Below, piece by piece: positions 35,260 to 43,802 of a DNA stretch of 64,000 bases. The notes beneath the pieces are model-generated. The model did no database searches. It was not told the origin of the DNA and saw only the letters and a program-made list of their open reading frames with translations. The position numbers were made by a program, and so were the translations under genes. The stretch spans positions 71,434 through 135,433 of the forward strand of contig NZ_KE387021.1 in NCBI RefSeq assembly GCF_000430025.1, written 5' to 3'. The first letter of the stretch is position 1. Every line of letters begins with the position of its first letter. Source of the stretch: Flavobacterium suncheonense GH29-5 = DSM 17707. GTDB lineage: Bacteria; Bacteroidota; Bacteroidia; Flavobacteriales; Flavobacteriaceae.

Positions 35260-35968
35260 CTTCTTTTTTAAGTCTTTCCTTCCTGATTTTTTTAATCATG
35301 TCATCAATGGAAAGATTGTATTTTGTAACCAAAACGATGCGGTCTTCTTTTCGGGGATTTGTTTTGTCGTCGTAGAAGATGCCAATGCCGACGGTATTTC
35401 CGTATTTGAATTTGTTATCGATTCCGAAAGATGAACGGATACGGTTCAGTTCCCATTCTTTTGTTGTGTTATCCTGTTTGATAAAAAATTCGGTTCCCAC
35501 AGACAAAGAGAGTTTTGTTTGCGGAATGGTGTATTCAAAACTTAAATCTTCTCTGAGAACATGGTTTGGTCTGTCGTAAATGGCCATATATTCTTTATCA
35601 AAACTGCCGGTTGAAAATTGGTATTTTGTCGCAAGGAAAATTTTCAGACCGGTTATGATTTCCTGATCGTAACGCAATCCTCCATAAATCCGATGCTGGT
35701 CTTCGGTATAAGAGGTCCGGAAGCGATATCCGGTTTCCAAACGAAACTTTTTCGAAAGATCGTAACGAATTTCCCCCTGAAACATACTCGATTTAAATTC
35801 CTGCAAATCTTTATAAATATCGTAACGATACGCGACGGCAACGCCCCATTTTTTAGTAAACTTATAACTTACGGAAGGCACCATGCGCAACTGCAGATCT
35901 GTGTTTTCCTGACCCAAAACCACAAGAGGACACATTAACAGCCATATTACAAAGAACTTCTTAGTCAT
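35249..35968 (-). CDS. DUF2490 outer membrane beta-barrel protein
   Basis: The 239-residue protein has a signal peptide (hydrophobic FFVIWLLMCPLVVLG, cleavage near GQ-ENT) and repeating amphipathic strands (KKFRLETGYRFRTSYTED, TKLSLSVGTEFFIKQDN, NTVGIGIFYDDK), as in DUF2490 outer-membrane proteins. Function unknown. It is last in the VTC operon and overlaps the DUF4956 stop codon by 8 bp, so it may be a porin linked to that system. Confidence 0.85.
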   Translation of the reverse strand: MTKKFFVIWLLMCPLVVLGQENTDLQLRMVPSVSYKFTKKWGVAVAYRYDIYKDLQEFKSSMFQGEIRYDLSKKFRLETGYRFRTSYTEDQHRIYGGLRYDQEIITGLKIFLATKYQFSTGSFDKEYMAIYDRPNHVLREDLSFEYTIPQTKLSLSVGTEFFIKQDNTTKEWELNRIRSSFGIDNKFKYGNTVGIGIFYDDKTNPRKEDRIVLVTKYNLSIDDMIKKIRKERLKKEEKK

Positions 35969-36599
35969 TGTCTTCCGAATTAGGCAAGTTGTTTTCACTT
36001 TCTTTGGCGTAATAAAAGGCTCGTAACAAAGCGGTATCTTTCAGATAATCAATGGAAATAATTTCAACACGGTGTATTTTTAAACCGGTTCTTTCGGTTA
36101 AATCTTCCAAAAGCTGATCGTTATAATCGGGTTTGATATAATCAATTCTGTCGTAAACGATTTCCTTAGCGTTTTCATTTTTAAGAAAATCCAATCGCTC
36201 TAACACAAAAGTTAAAAACAGTACAAGAACATTACAGGCAATCAGCAGCTGATAATTATCTACCGCAGCCAATGAATTCAGCATGGCCATGGCAACACAA
36301 ACGAAGAAATAGCCCATATCTTTAATGGAAATGGCAATCGTTCTGTAACGGATAATGGAAAACATGGCAAACAGCCCAAAAGCAAACGCAATTTTAATTT
36401 TTGCCGCAGCTAACAAACTGCATATCAGAAAATTGACAATGTTAAATAAGAAGAAAGTAAAAATAAAATCTTTGTTTTTATGCTTTGGATAATAAATACA
36501 TACCAACAACAAAATTGACACAGCATCAATGATTGCCCGGCAGATAAAATCGGAGGCGTTAAGGCCAGCCATTAGAGTATTATCGTCCATTAGTTCCAT
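35961..36599 (-). CDS. DUF4956 membrane protein
   Basis: The 212-residue protein has about four membrane segments (CRAIIDAVSILLLVCIYY, FIFTFFLFNIVNFLICSLL, IAFAFGLFAMFSIIRYR and a fourth region around YFFVCVAMAMLNSLAAV/ACNVLVLFLTFVL) and a cytoplasmic C-terminal domain from about 140. DUF4956 genes commonly accompany VTC-type polyphosphate polymerase genes, so a role in feeding or exporting polyphosphate is inferred. It overlaps the VTC gene by 20 bp. Confidence 0.88.
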   Translation of the reverse strand: MELMDDNTLMAGLNASDFICRAIIDAVSILLLVCIYYPKHKNKDFIFTFFLFNIVNFLICSLLAAAKIKIAFAFGLFAMFSIIRYRTIAISIKDMGYFFVCVAMAMLNSLAAVDNYQLLIACNVLVLFLTFVLERLDFLKNENAKEIVYDRIDYIKPDYNDQLLEDLTERTGLKIHRVEIISIDYLKDTALLRAFYYAKESENNLPNSEDND

Positions 36600-37350
36600 A
36601 ATGCTGAAGTTTGTTTATTTTTTTAATCATGGGCATGAAGTTGTTTTTCTTCACGGAATCGTTCAGAGAAATCACGCCGTAAATGTATTTGCTGATATTT
36701 TGTTTCCGGATGGTGTTCTGTTTCAAAAATCTGGTTAAAGGCGAGCCTTGGGAGTTTTTATCCTGTTTGATTTCCACTATGGCAATTCTTCCAAAGTCTA
36801 CCTCTTTTTTATCGTCCATAAAATGCAAATCCATATCAATAGTAACTCTTTCCGTAAAGGAATTGTTAACCAGCGTTACGCGATGAAAGTTATTCTTCAG
36901 CACCAAATGGACTTCCTTGATATTTTTATTGGAATAATACTGTATTATGTTAATGCGTTCCTGGTCGATATCCGAAAACATTTCCGGGACAGATTCCCTG
37001 TGCTTGTTGGTACGTTCCACTTTTTCTTTCTTCTTGATTTCGAAAAAGCACATATCCGTTTCCACATATTTTCGGGTACGAACCTTTATGCGGTTAACAT
37101 ATCCGTTATGATGATCACGGAAAAACTGTAAATCCGGAGTATCGAAATAATTATTTTCATAGGAAAAAATCCGTATATCGTTAATTTCCAGTATGTAATA
37201 ATTGTCGACAAGGCAAGGAATAATACTTTCCAGTTCGTCTTCGGTAAGGACGAATTTGCGGTCAACCCGGTTTAACAATGCGACATTTTCTATTTTATCA
37301 ATTGAAACCGGTTTAAGTGAAGCAAGTCTGGAAGTAAAATTTTCTAGCAT
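36580..37350 (-). CDS. VTC domain polyphosphate polymerase
   Basis: VTC-domain proteins make polyphosphate from nucleoside triphosphates inside a tunnel-shaped TTM-like barrel. The 256-residue protein has the conserved NRVDRKFVLTEDELE near the N-terminus, paired basic tunnel residues in RIKVRTRKYVETDMCFFEIKKKEKVE, and the metal-binding Glu of FGRIAIVEIKQDK. It is unrelated to PPK1. It lies 5 bp after the lipoprotein gene and overlaps DUF4956, in one operon. Confidence 0.88.
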   Translation of the reverse strand: MLENFTSRLASLKPVSIDKIENVALLNRVDRKFVLTEDELESIIPCLVDNYYILEINDIRIFSYENNYFDTPDLQFFRDHHNGYVNRIKVRTRKYVETDMCFFEIKKKEKVERTNKHRESVPEMFSDIDQERINIIQYYSNKNIKEVHLVLKNNFHRVTLVNNSFTERVTIDMDLHFMDDKKEVDFGRIAIVEIKQDKNSQGSPLTRFLKQNTIRKQNISKYIYGVISLNDSVKKNNFMPMIKKINKLQHYGTNGR

Positions 37351-37355
37351 GGTTT

Positions 37356-37739
37356 TTAAATTGAAATCACAAAATCTTCTACAACAACATCTTCTTTTTT
37401 GGAGGTTACTTCAATGGTTTTCAGCACATAAACCTGATCCCAAGGACAATAATCACAATCCCCGATTACCCAAACATCATAAGTGCCTTTATGGAGAAAG
37501 TCAAATTTGAACGAGCCGTCCGGATACGTGTCTACATCATCATAAAAGGAATTCCCGTCATGAGAACTGATGTACACTTTCATTCCGGCCAGATAGCCTT
37601 CTGAAACCAATGTACCGCTGGAATTATAATCTTTAGCGTATACTTTGCCGCTAATCGAGGCTAATCCTCCGTATCCTTCTTCTTTAGAGCACGATGTTAA
37701 CGCCATAAGGGCAATTAACAAAACCAATAACTTTTTCAT
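37356..37739 (-). CDS. Lipoprotein with carboxypeptidase-regulatory-like Ig domain
   Basis: The 127-residue protein starts with a lipobox (LIALMALTSC, Cys17-18) and then a compact beta-sandwich (ISGKVYAKDYNSSG, YPDGSFKFDFLHKGTYDVWVIG) of the type used as a regulatory or transthyretin-like domain. It is the first gene of the operon with VTC, DUF4956 and DUF2490. It may be a surface or periplasmic accessory; no partner is known. Confidence 0.82.
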   Translation of the reverse strand: MKKLLVLLIALMALTSCSKEEGYGGLASISGKVYAKDYNSSGTLVSEGYLAGMKVYISSHDGNSFYDDVDTYPDGSFKFDFLHKGTYDVWVIGDCDYCPWDQVYVLKTIEVTSKKEDVVVEDFVISI

Positions 37740-38092
37740 ATCGACTAAACTTTATCAAATACTTAATAAACAATAGCTTCAGGTGTAAATCGTCTGGAAG
37801 TCTAGTAAAACACTGTCACAGAAGTGGATAATGACAGATAAATTAAATTGTGGTATCAATTCAACCATAAATTTAAAACTATAGTTTATATCTGACAAGG
37901 AACTCTTTTAAAGTGAAGAAAAAAACGTTAAAGAGCATAAACAAGGTAAAATTCTGTTACACAATTTGTTATTGGTTATCAGGATGGTTTATCAAGATGA
38001 AATGTGGATAAAATCTTGCAGCAAATAGTTTTATCTTCGCTTGTAAAATAATATATTTGTTTCCTTGTAAAACCGAACAAACTAAACAAAAT
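37740..38092. other. Divergent intergenic region between VTC operon and fabG
   Basis: No coding potential. The minus-strand words CAGTGTTTTA and TTTACACC, also found upstream of the LTA-synthase-like gene, lie near 37778-37816. The fabG promoter occupies the right end. The remainder is AT-rich and featureless. Confidence 0.4.
38029..38059 (+). promoter_or_regulatory. fabG promoter
   Basis: TTTT (38029-38032), 19 bp, TATATTTG (38052-38059). The -7 box is perfect and the ATG is 33 nt downstream. Confidence 0.6.
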
Positions 38093-38839
38093 ATGAAATT
38101 ATTAGAAGGAAAAACCGCCATCATAACCGGAGCGAGCAGAGGAATCGGAAGAGGAATTGCCGAGGTATTTGCCAAAAACGGAGCTAATGTTGCTTTTACA
38201 TACAGTTCATCCGCTGCTGCGGCCCAGGAATTGGAAAATGAATTGACAGCTTTAGGTGTAAAAGCCAAAGGATACCAGTCCAACGCTGCTGATTTTAACG
38301 AAGCTCAAAAACTGGTAGACGACGTTATCGCAGAATTCGGAAACGTAGACATATTAATCAACAACGCCGGAATTACCAAAGATAATTTGTTGATGCGTAT
38401 CTCAGAAGAAGATTTTGATTCGGTTATCGACGTAAACCTGAAATCTGTTTTCAACATGACCAAAGCGGTTCAGAAAATTATGCTGAAAAACCGTGCGGGT
38501 TCCATTATCAACATGAGTTCGGTAGTTGGTGTGAAAGGAAATGCCGGGCAAACGAATTACGCGGCGTCTAAAGCGGGTGTAATTGGTTTCTCGAAATCCG
38601 TAGCCTTGGAATTAGGTTCCAGAAATATCCGTTGTAACGTAATTGCACCAGGTTTTATTGAAACGGAAATGACTGCAAAATTAAACGAAGACGTAGTAAA
38701 AGGCTGGAGAGAAAACATTCCTTTAAAACGTGGCGGAACTCCGGAAGACGTAGCAAACGCCTGTGTATTCCTGTCTTGTGACATGAGTGCTTATATTACC
38801 GGTCAGGTAATCAACGTAGACGGCGGAATGTTAACATAA
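38093..38839 (+). CDS. fabG: 3-oxoacyl-ACP reductase
   Basis: FabG reduces 3-oxoacyl-ACP with NADPH in fatty acid elongation. The 248-residue short-chain dehydrogenase has the TGASRGIGRG cofactor loop at residue about 12, the NNAG motif (INNAGITKDN), and the catalytic Ser-Tyr-Lys set (INMSSVVG, then NYAASKAG). The C-terminal GQVINVDGGM is the family signature. The ATG at 38093 avoids an N-terminal extension that would cross the promoter. Confidence 0.96.
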   Translation: MKLLEGKTAIITGASRGIGRGIAEVFAKNGANVAFTYSSSAAAAQELENELTALGVKAKGYQSNAADFNEAQKLVDDVIAEFGNVDILINNAGITKDNLLMRISEEDFDSVIDVNLKSVFNMTKAVQKIMLKNRAGSIINMSSVVGVKGNAGQTNYAASKAGVIGFSKSVALELGSRNIRCNVIAPGFIETEMTAKLNEDVVKGWRENIPLKRGGTPEDVANACVFLSCDMSAYITGQVINVDGGMLT

Positions 38840-38888
38840 TCTGCGTTATCCGTTTTTCGGAACGAATGACCTAAAAAAACAATCAAAA

Positions 38889-40916
38889 ATGACAACAAGC
38901 ACAATTTTACTGTTAGTAGTATCCGTATTGATTGCTGCCGGTTTGTCGTTTTACCAATATTTATACAAAGCCAAAAGCGAATCGAAAGTAAATCGCTTTT
39001 TGGCTTTTTTGCGTTTTATTTCGCTGTTTTCGGTTTTTGTGTTGTTAATCAATCCGATTATTTCCCGAAAGACATACGAAGTAATCAAAACGCCATTGCC
39101 AATTGTGGTGGATAATTCCCAATCTGTCAAGGAGTTAGGGCAGGAGACTTTAGCCAAAGAACTTGCTGAGAAATTATCGAAAAGCAATTCCCTGAAAGAT
39201 AAATACGAAGTACAATTGTACCGTTTTGATGCTGATTTTCACACCGGTAACGAATTGGATTTTAAAGGAAAGCAAACCCATATCGATCAGGTTGCGCAAA
39301 ATCTGAAGCAGTTTTACAGAAATCAGCATTATCCGGTGGTGCTTTTAACCGATGGAAATCAGACGATTGGGAATGATTACGTGTACAGCTTTCAACAGAA
39401 TACAACGGTTTATCCGCTGGTTTTGGGTGACACTACTACGTTCTTAGATCTGAAAATCAATCAGTTGAATGTAAACAAATACGCTTTTCTGAAAAACAAA
39501 TTCCCTGTAGAAGTATTTCTGCAATACAGCGGAACCAAACCGGTAAACGCAACCTTCAGCATACAACAGGGAAATGCAACCCTTCACAAACAGAATATTT
39601 CATTTTCACCGGCCAAAAAAGCGCAGGCGGTTTCGGTTTTACTCAATGCGGATAAGGTAGGCGTACAGTCTTTTAAAGCTGTTATTTCGTCTTCGGAAAA
39701 AGAGAAAAATCAATACAATAACGTTAAGAATTTTGCCGTTGAAATCATCGATCAGCGTTCTGAAATCGCTTTAATTTCATCGGTTAATCATCCGGATTTA
39801 AGCGCTTTAAAACGCTCTATTGAAGCTAATCAACAGCGCAAAGTAACCATTGTTAAACCAAACGAAATCAAATCGTTACAAGATTACAATGTTTTGATTT
39901 TATATCAGCCCGATGCACAGTTCAGAACCGTTTTGGAACAGAATCAGAAACTCCAGCTTAACAGTTTTGTAATTACCGGAATGAACACGGATTTTAACCT
40001 GCTGAATCAATATCAGAATCAGGTGCAGTGTAAGGTTTCCGGTCTTAAAGAAGATTACACGGCGGAGTTTAACCCGCAGTTCAATTCGTTTGCTTTAGAT
40101 GATATTGGGTTTGAGCAATTTCCGCCTTTAGAGCATCCGTTCGGAACGATTTCGCTGAAAGGAAACGCCAATACGCTTTTAAAATCGAAAGTCCGAAATC
40201 TTGCTACTGAAAATCCGCTGCTTGCTTTTTCGGAAAATGGGTTGCACAGAAATGCTTTTCTTTTTGGCGAGAACATCTGGAAATGGCGTATGGAAAGCCA
40301 CCTCAAAACCAAATCCTTTGAAAATTTCGACATTTTTACGGATAAAATCATTCAGTATCTGGCCTCTAATGCAGCCAAAAAATCTCTGGTGGTTACCCAC
40401 GACAGTTTTTACAATTCCGGTGAAACCATCGAAATTTCAGCGCAGTATTTCAATAAAAACTATGAATTTGACGAAAATGCACGATTAACTATTCAACTGA
40501 AGAACAATCAGACCAAAGCTGTAAAATCATACGATTTCTTAAAAGGCAATAATGAATACAAAGTAAATCTGGACGGTCTGGAACACGGTGTTTACAGTTT
40601 TACCGTTAAAGAAAACAATTCCAAAACGCAATATTCCGGAAGTTTCCAGGTGCTTGATTTTGAAATCGAAAAACAGTTCATCAATCCGGATGTAAGCCGT
40701 CTGAACCAGTTGGCTTCCAATACAGAAGGAAAAGCGTATTATCCAAACCAGATTGACCAACTGATTGATATTCTGTCTAAAAATGAAACGTATAAACCTG
40801 TTGAAAAAGCTATAATCAGACAAACACCATTGATAGACTGGGTTTGGCTGCTGGTAATCCTCGCTGCTTCTTTAGCTGCAGAATGGTTTATCAGAAAGTA
40901 TAACGGATTGCTTTAA
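38889..40916 (+). CDS. VWA-like membrane protein
   Basis: The 675-residue protein has two N-terminal membrane helices (LLLVVSVLIAAGLSFYQYL, FLRFISLFSVFVLLINPII), a large periplasmic region with a von Willebrand A-like start (PLPIVVDNSQSVKELG, a degenerate DxSxS, and VVLLTDGNQTIGND), Ig-like repeats and a final helix (IDWVWLLVILAASLAAEWFI). This is the Bat/DUF-type layout of Bacteroidota. A ThuA-like strand occurs in the middle. Function is unknown; it follows fabG by 49 bp, probably without functional link. Confidence 0.8.
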   Translation: MTTSTILLLVVSVLIAAGLSFYQYLYKAKSESKVNRFLAFLRFISLFSVFVLLINPIISRKTYEVIKTPLPIVVDNSQSVKELGQETLAKELAEKLSKSNSLKDKYEVQLYRFDADFHTGNELDFKGKQTHIDQVAQNLKQFYRNQHYPVVLLTDGNQTIGNDYVYSFQQNTTVYPLVLGDTTTFLDLKINQLNVNKYAFLKNKFPVEVFLQYSGTKPVNATFSIQQGNATLHKQNISFSPAKKAQAVSVLLNADKVGVQSFKAVISSSEKEKNQYNNVKNFAVEIIDQRSEIALISSVNHPDLSALKRSIEANQQRKVTIVKPNEIKSLQDYNVLILYQPDAQFRTVLEQNQKLQLNSFVITGMNTDFNLLNQYQNQVQCKVSGLKEDYTAEFNPQFNSFALDDIGFEQFPPLEHPFGTISLKGNANTLLKSKVRNLATENPLLAFSENGLHRNAFLFGENIWKWRMESHLKTKSFENFDIFTDKIIQYLASNAAKKSLVVTHDSFYNSGETIEISAQYFNKNYEFDENARLTIQLKNNQTKAVKSYDFLKGNNEYKVNLDGLEHGVYSFTVKENNSKTQYSGSFQVLDFEIEKQFINPDVSRLNQLASNTEGKAYYPNQIDQLIDILSKNETYKPVEKAIIRQTPLIDWVWLLVILAASLAAEWFIRKYNGLL

Positions 40917-43006
40917 TTGTTAAAACGCTGATATTTTTTACTTTTTAGCATTTCGAAAGCCGTTTCATAATACGCAACGGTTTTAATCACCAAATCTTTT
41001 CTTATTTTTCGGATTGGTTTTTCATCGTACCGAACCGCTATGTCCCAATCTGATTTTTGCGGCACCAATTCAAACTGTCTGATCTTTTTAACAGGTGAAA
41101 TAACCGTCAGAACATTATCTTTTATCAGTCCTAAATCCTGATACGTTGCAATAAAGGCTCTGGGACTGTAATCCGGTTTAAAAACATCCTGACCGTAAAA
41201 TTTACTGTTATAAGTAAAGTTGAGCAATCCGAAAACTGTCGGCATGATGTCAATTTGCGACATCAGCTCTGTGTATTTTTTAGGTTTGACAAACCCCGGC
41301 GCATAAATCATCGCCGGAATTCTGTATTTTTCCAGAGGCAATTCTGTTTTTCCGGAACTGGAAGCGCAATGATCAGCAACAATGACAAAAACGGTTTTCT
41401 TAAACCAGGGCTGTTTTGCTGCTTCTGTAAAAAATTGACGCAGGGCATAATCGGTGTATTTTACGCCGCCTTCACGCGATTTGAAATCGGACGGAATGTC
41501 GATTTTATTTTCGGGATAGGTGAAAGGACGGTGGTTGCTTACGGTCATCCAATGGTTAAAAAACGGTTTCCCACTTTTGGCTTCGTCATTCATCACCCGA
41601 ATGGCTTTATGTGCCATGTCTTCATCGCAAACGCCCCAAACGTTGGAAAAAGTAATTTCTTCTTTCGAAAATGATTTTTTATCCACAACCGTATAACCGT
41701 TGCCGGTAAAAAAATCATGCATATTATCGAAAAATGCATCGCCGCCATAAAGGTATTTTACCTGATATCCCTTGCTTTTAAATACTGAAGCCGTTGAAAA
41801 TTTGTTTTTATTGTCAAGCCTTTTCACAACGCTTTCGCCCGCTGTCGGAGGAATGCACAGTGTTAATGCCTCCAAGCCTCTGACGGTTCTGTTACCAGTA
41901 GCGTATAAATTCGAAAACAGCAGGCTTTCCGAAGCAAGCTCATCCAGAAAAGGGGTTATGTTCTTTTCGTTGCCGTAGGTTTTCATAAAATCGGCACTTA
42001 AACTTTCCACCGTAATCAGTACCACATTTTTATGAATTTCCGGCTGCTTATTGATTACAGGACGAAAAGTGGAATTATTCGAATGACTGTGAATATCATG
42101 CCTAAGCAGCGTATACGCTTCATTTTCAGGAATGGTATGGTAAAATTTCAGGTAATCCAATTCGCTGCTGTTAAAGGCTGTATAGAATTTATAAAGCCCG
42201 TTAGCCTGCAACTCGTTATTAAAAACGTTCTGCGAATTTTCATATTTTGCGAAAAACGGAACAGCGTACAGCGCTGCAACAAACATTACGGCGTAAGCAA
42301 AGGTTGTTTTCAGTTTTTCTTCAAAGGTAGGAAGATGGTCAAGAAAACTTTTAGACTTTCTGACGATTATAAAAGTGGAAACCAAAGCAATTACGCCAAT
42401 TCCTGCAAAAAGCGGTAAAACCGGATACGATTCCATAATGTTACCGATTACGGTGTTGGTGTAAATCAGATAATCCACGGCAATAAAATTGTAGCGTACC
42501 CCGAATTCATTCCAAAAGAAAAATTCGCTTACCGCATTCTGAATAATTACAAGAACAAAAAGAAAAACGGCAATTGAGTACAAGGCCAACCGAATTGATT
42601 TTCGGTATTTTGGAAGAAAAAGCAGCATTCCGAACAAAAAGGTTTTCAGGCCAATCAGACTTATGCCGATTTCCGGAATAACACCGCCATATTCATTCAG
42701 AATTGTGTTAAAAAATGAAACGTATACCAACAGGCACAGCAACATTCCGAAAATGAGATATCCCCAAGGTTTGATAAATTTACTGTCCGATATAAAAAGC
42801 AGGTATAAAACCAATACCGAACCGGCAATCAGGTAGATAAAGAAATCAGAAACTGCTCCAAGCAGTAAAATCCTGATAACAAACGTTAGCTTATAATTTG
42901 CCTGAGTTAACGGGTGGAATAGCAATACAATTCTCAGCACAAGGTTTACCATCAGGTAAAAAACTCCGATAAGGTAAAACGGATATGTGTTTTTTAAAAA
43001 TTTCAT
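40913..43006 (-). CDS. LTA synthase-family sulfatase/phosphatase
   Basis: The 697-residue protein has about five N-terminal membrane helices (first FYLIGVFYLMVNLVLRIVLLF) and a C-terminal alkaline-phosphatase-fold domain from about 310: NVVLITVESLSADFM, TGNRTVRGLEAL with the nucleophile Thr, and metal-binding IVADHCASSSGKTE. Gram-negative homologues modify glycans or membrane lipids with phosphoglycerol or phosphoethanolamine. It converges on the VWA gene (4-bp overlap) and is divergent from a two-component system. Confidence 0.9.
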   Translation of the reverse strand: MKFLKNTYPFYLIGVFYLMVNLVLRIVLLFHPLTQANYKLTFVIRILLLGAVSDFFIYLIAGSVLVLYLLFISDSKFIKPWGYLIFGMLLCLLVYVSFFNTILNEYGGVIPEIGISLIGLKTFLFGMLLFLPKYRKSIRLALYSIAVFLFVLVIIQNAVSEFFFWNEFGVRYNFIAVDYLIYTNTVIGNIMESYPVLPLFAGIGVIALVSTFIIVRKSKSFLDHLPTFEEKLKTTFAYAVMFVAALYAVPFFAKYENSQNVFNNELQANGLYKFYTAFNSSELDYLKFYHTIPENEAYTLLRHDIHSHSNNSTFRPVINKQPEIHKNVVLITVESLSADFMKTYGNEKNITPFLDELASESLLFSNLYATGNRTVRGLEALTLCIPPTAGESVVKRLDNKNKFSTASVFKSKGYQVKYLYGGDAFFDNMHDFFTGNGYTVVDKKSFSKEEITFSNVWGVCDEDMAHKAIRVMNDEAKSGKPFFNHWMTVSNHRPFTYPENKIDIPSDFKSREGGVKYTDYALRQFFTEAAKQPWFKKTVFVIVADHCASSSGKTELPLEKYRIPAMIYAPGFVKPKKYTELMSQIDIMPTVFGLLNFTYNSKFYGQDVFKPDYSPRAFIATYQDLGLIKDNVLTVISPVKKIRQFELVPQKSDWDIAVRYDEKPIRKIRKDLVIKTVAYYETAFEMLKSKKYQRFNN

Positions 43007-43052
43007 AGGGCAATTATTCTGGTGTAAACCTATAAAACACTGAATAATAGAT

Positions 43053-43116
43053 GCTTAAATTTCGCTTAAGATTCGTTTCCCAATTCGTCATTAATCGTTA
43101 TATTGTAGTACATTTC
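43053..43116 (+). promoter_or_regulatory. Two-component operon control region with OmpR-type direct repeats
   Basis: GCTTAA at 43053-43058 and at 43064-43069 are direct repeats with an 11-bp period, the spacing used by OmpR-type dimers. TTCG at 43084-43087, 21 bp, and TACATTTC at 43109-43116 form a near-consensus promoter. The ATG is at 43128. Confidence 0.5.
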
Positions 43117-43127
43117 AAACGTTAATT

Positions 43128-43802
43128 ATGCACATTCTCATTATTGAAGACGAAACCGGTATTTCCGGTTTTTTGAAACAAGGTTTAGAGGAAGAAAATT
43201 ATAAAGTTACAGTGGCCAACAACGGCGATTCAGGGTTAAAAGCTTTTAATGCTAACAAGCCGGATCTGGTGCTTTTAGACTGGCTTATGCCTAAAATGTC
43301 CGGATTGGAAGTGTGTAAAAAAATACGGGAGAAAAACAGGAAAGTGCCCATTTTGTTTTTAACCGCCAAAGATACGGTTCAGGAAACGGTTGAAGGTTTG
43401 AAGGCCGGTGCGAACGATTACATCAAAAAACCGTTCAGTTTTGAAGAATTGCTGGAACGGATTAAAATTCACTTCCGGGATAACAGTAAAGAAGAAGTTG
43501 TAAAGTTAGGCCCTGTTACTTTGGATGTATTGCGAAGAAAAGTTTTGGTAGAAGAAAGAGAAATCGCATTTACACAGCGGGAATATGAATTATTAAAGTA
43601 TCTCATTGAAAATAAAGGCCGTGTTTGTACCCGAAATAATATTATTGAAGATGTCTGGGGAATATATTTTGAATACGACACCGGAGTTATAGATGTATTT
43701 ATCAATGCGATCCGCAAAAAAATGAATTTAAAAAAAGAAGACGATTTTATCAAAACCATACGTGGTGTTGGTTACATGATTGATGACGCAAACCCTAAAT
43801 AA
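43128..43802 (+). CDS. OmpR-family response regulator
   Basis: The 224-residue protein has a receiver domain with acidic pocket EDE (7-9), phospho-Asp51 in LVLLDWLMPKMSG and Lys in DYIKKPFSFEE, and a winged-helix DNA-binding domain (FTQREYELLKYLIENKGRVCTRNNIIEDVWG, then VDVFINAIRKKMN). It overlaps the histidine kinase by 1 bp. Its targets are unknown; the direct repeats in its own promoter suggest autoregulation. Confidence 0.94.
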   Translation: MHILIIEDETGISGFLKQGLEEENYKVTVANNGDSGLKAFNANKPDLVLLDWLMPKMSGLEVCKKIREKNRKVPILFLTAKDTVQETVEGLKAGANDYIKKPFSFEELLERIKIHFRDNSKEEVVKLGPVTLDVLRRKVLVEEREIAFTQREYELLKYLIENKGRVCTRNNIIEDVWGIYFEYDTGVIDVFINAIRKKMNLKKEDDFIKTIRGVGYMIDDANPK

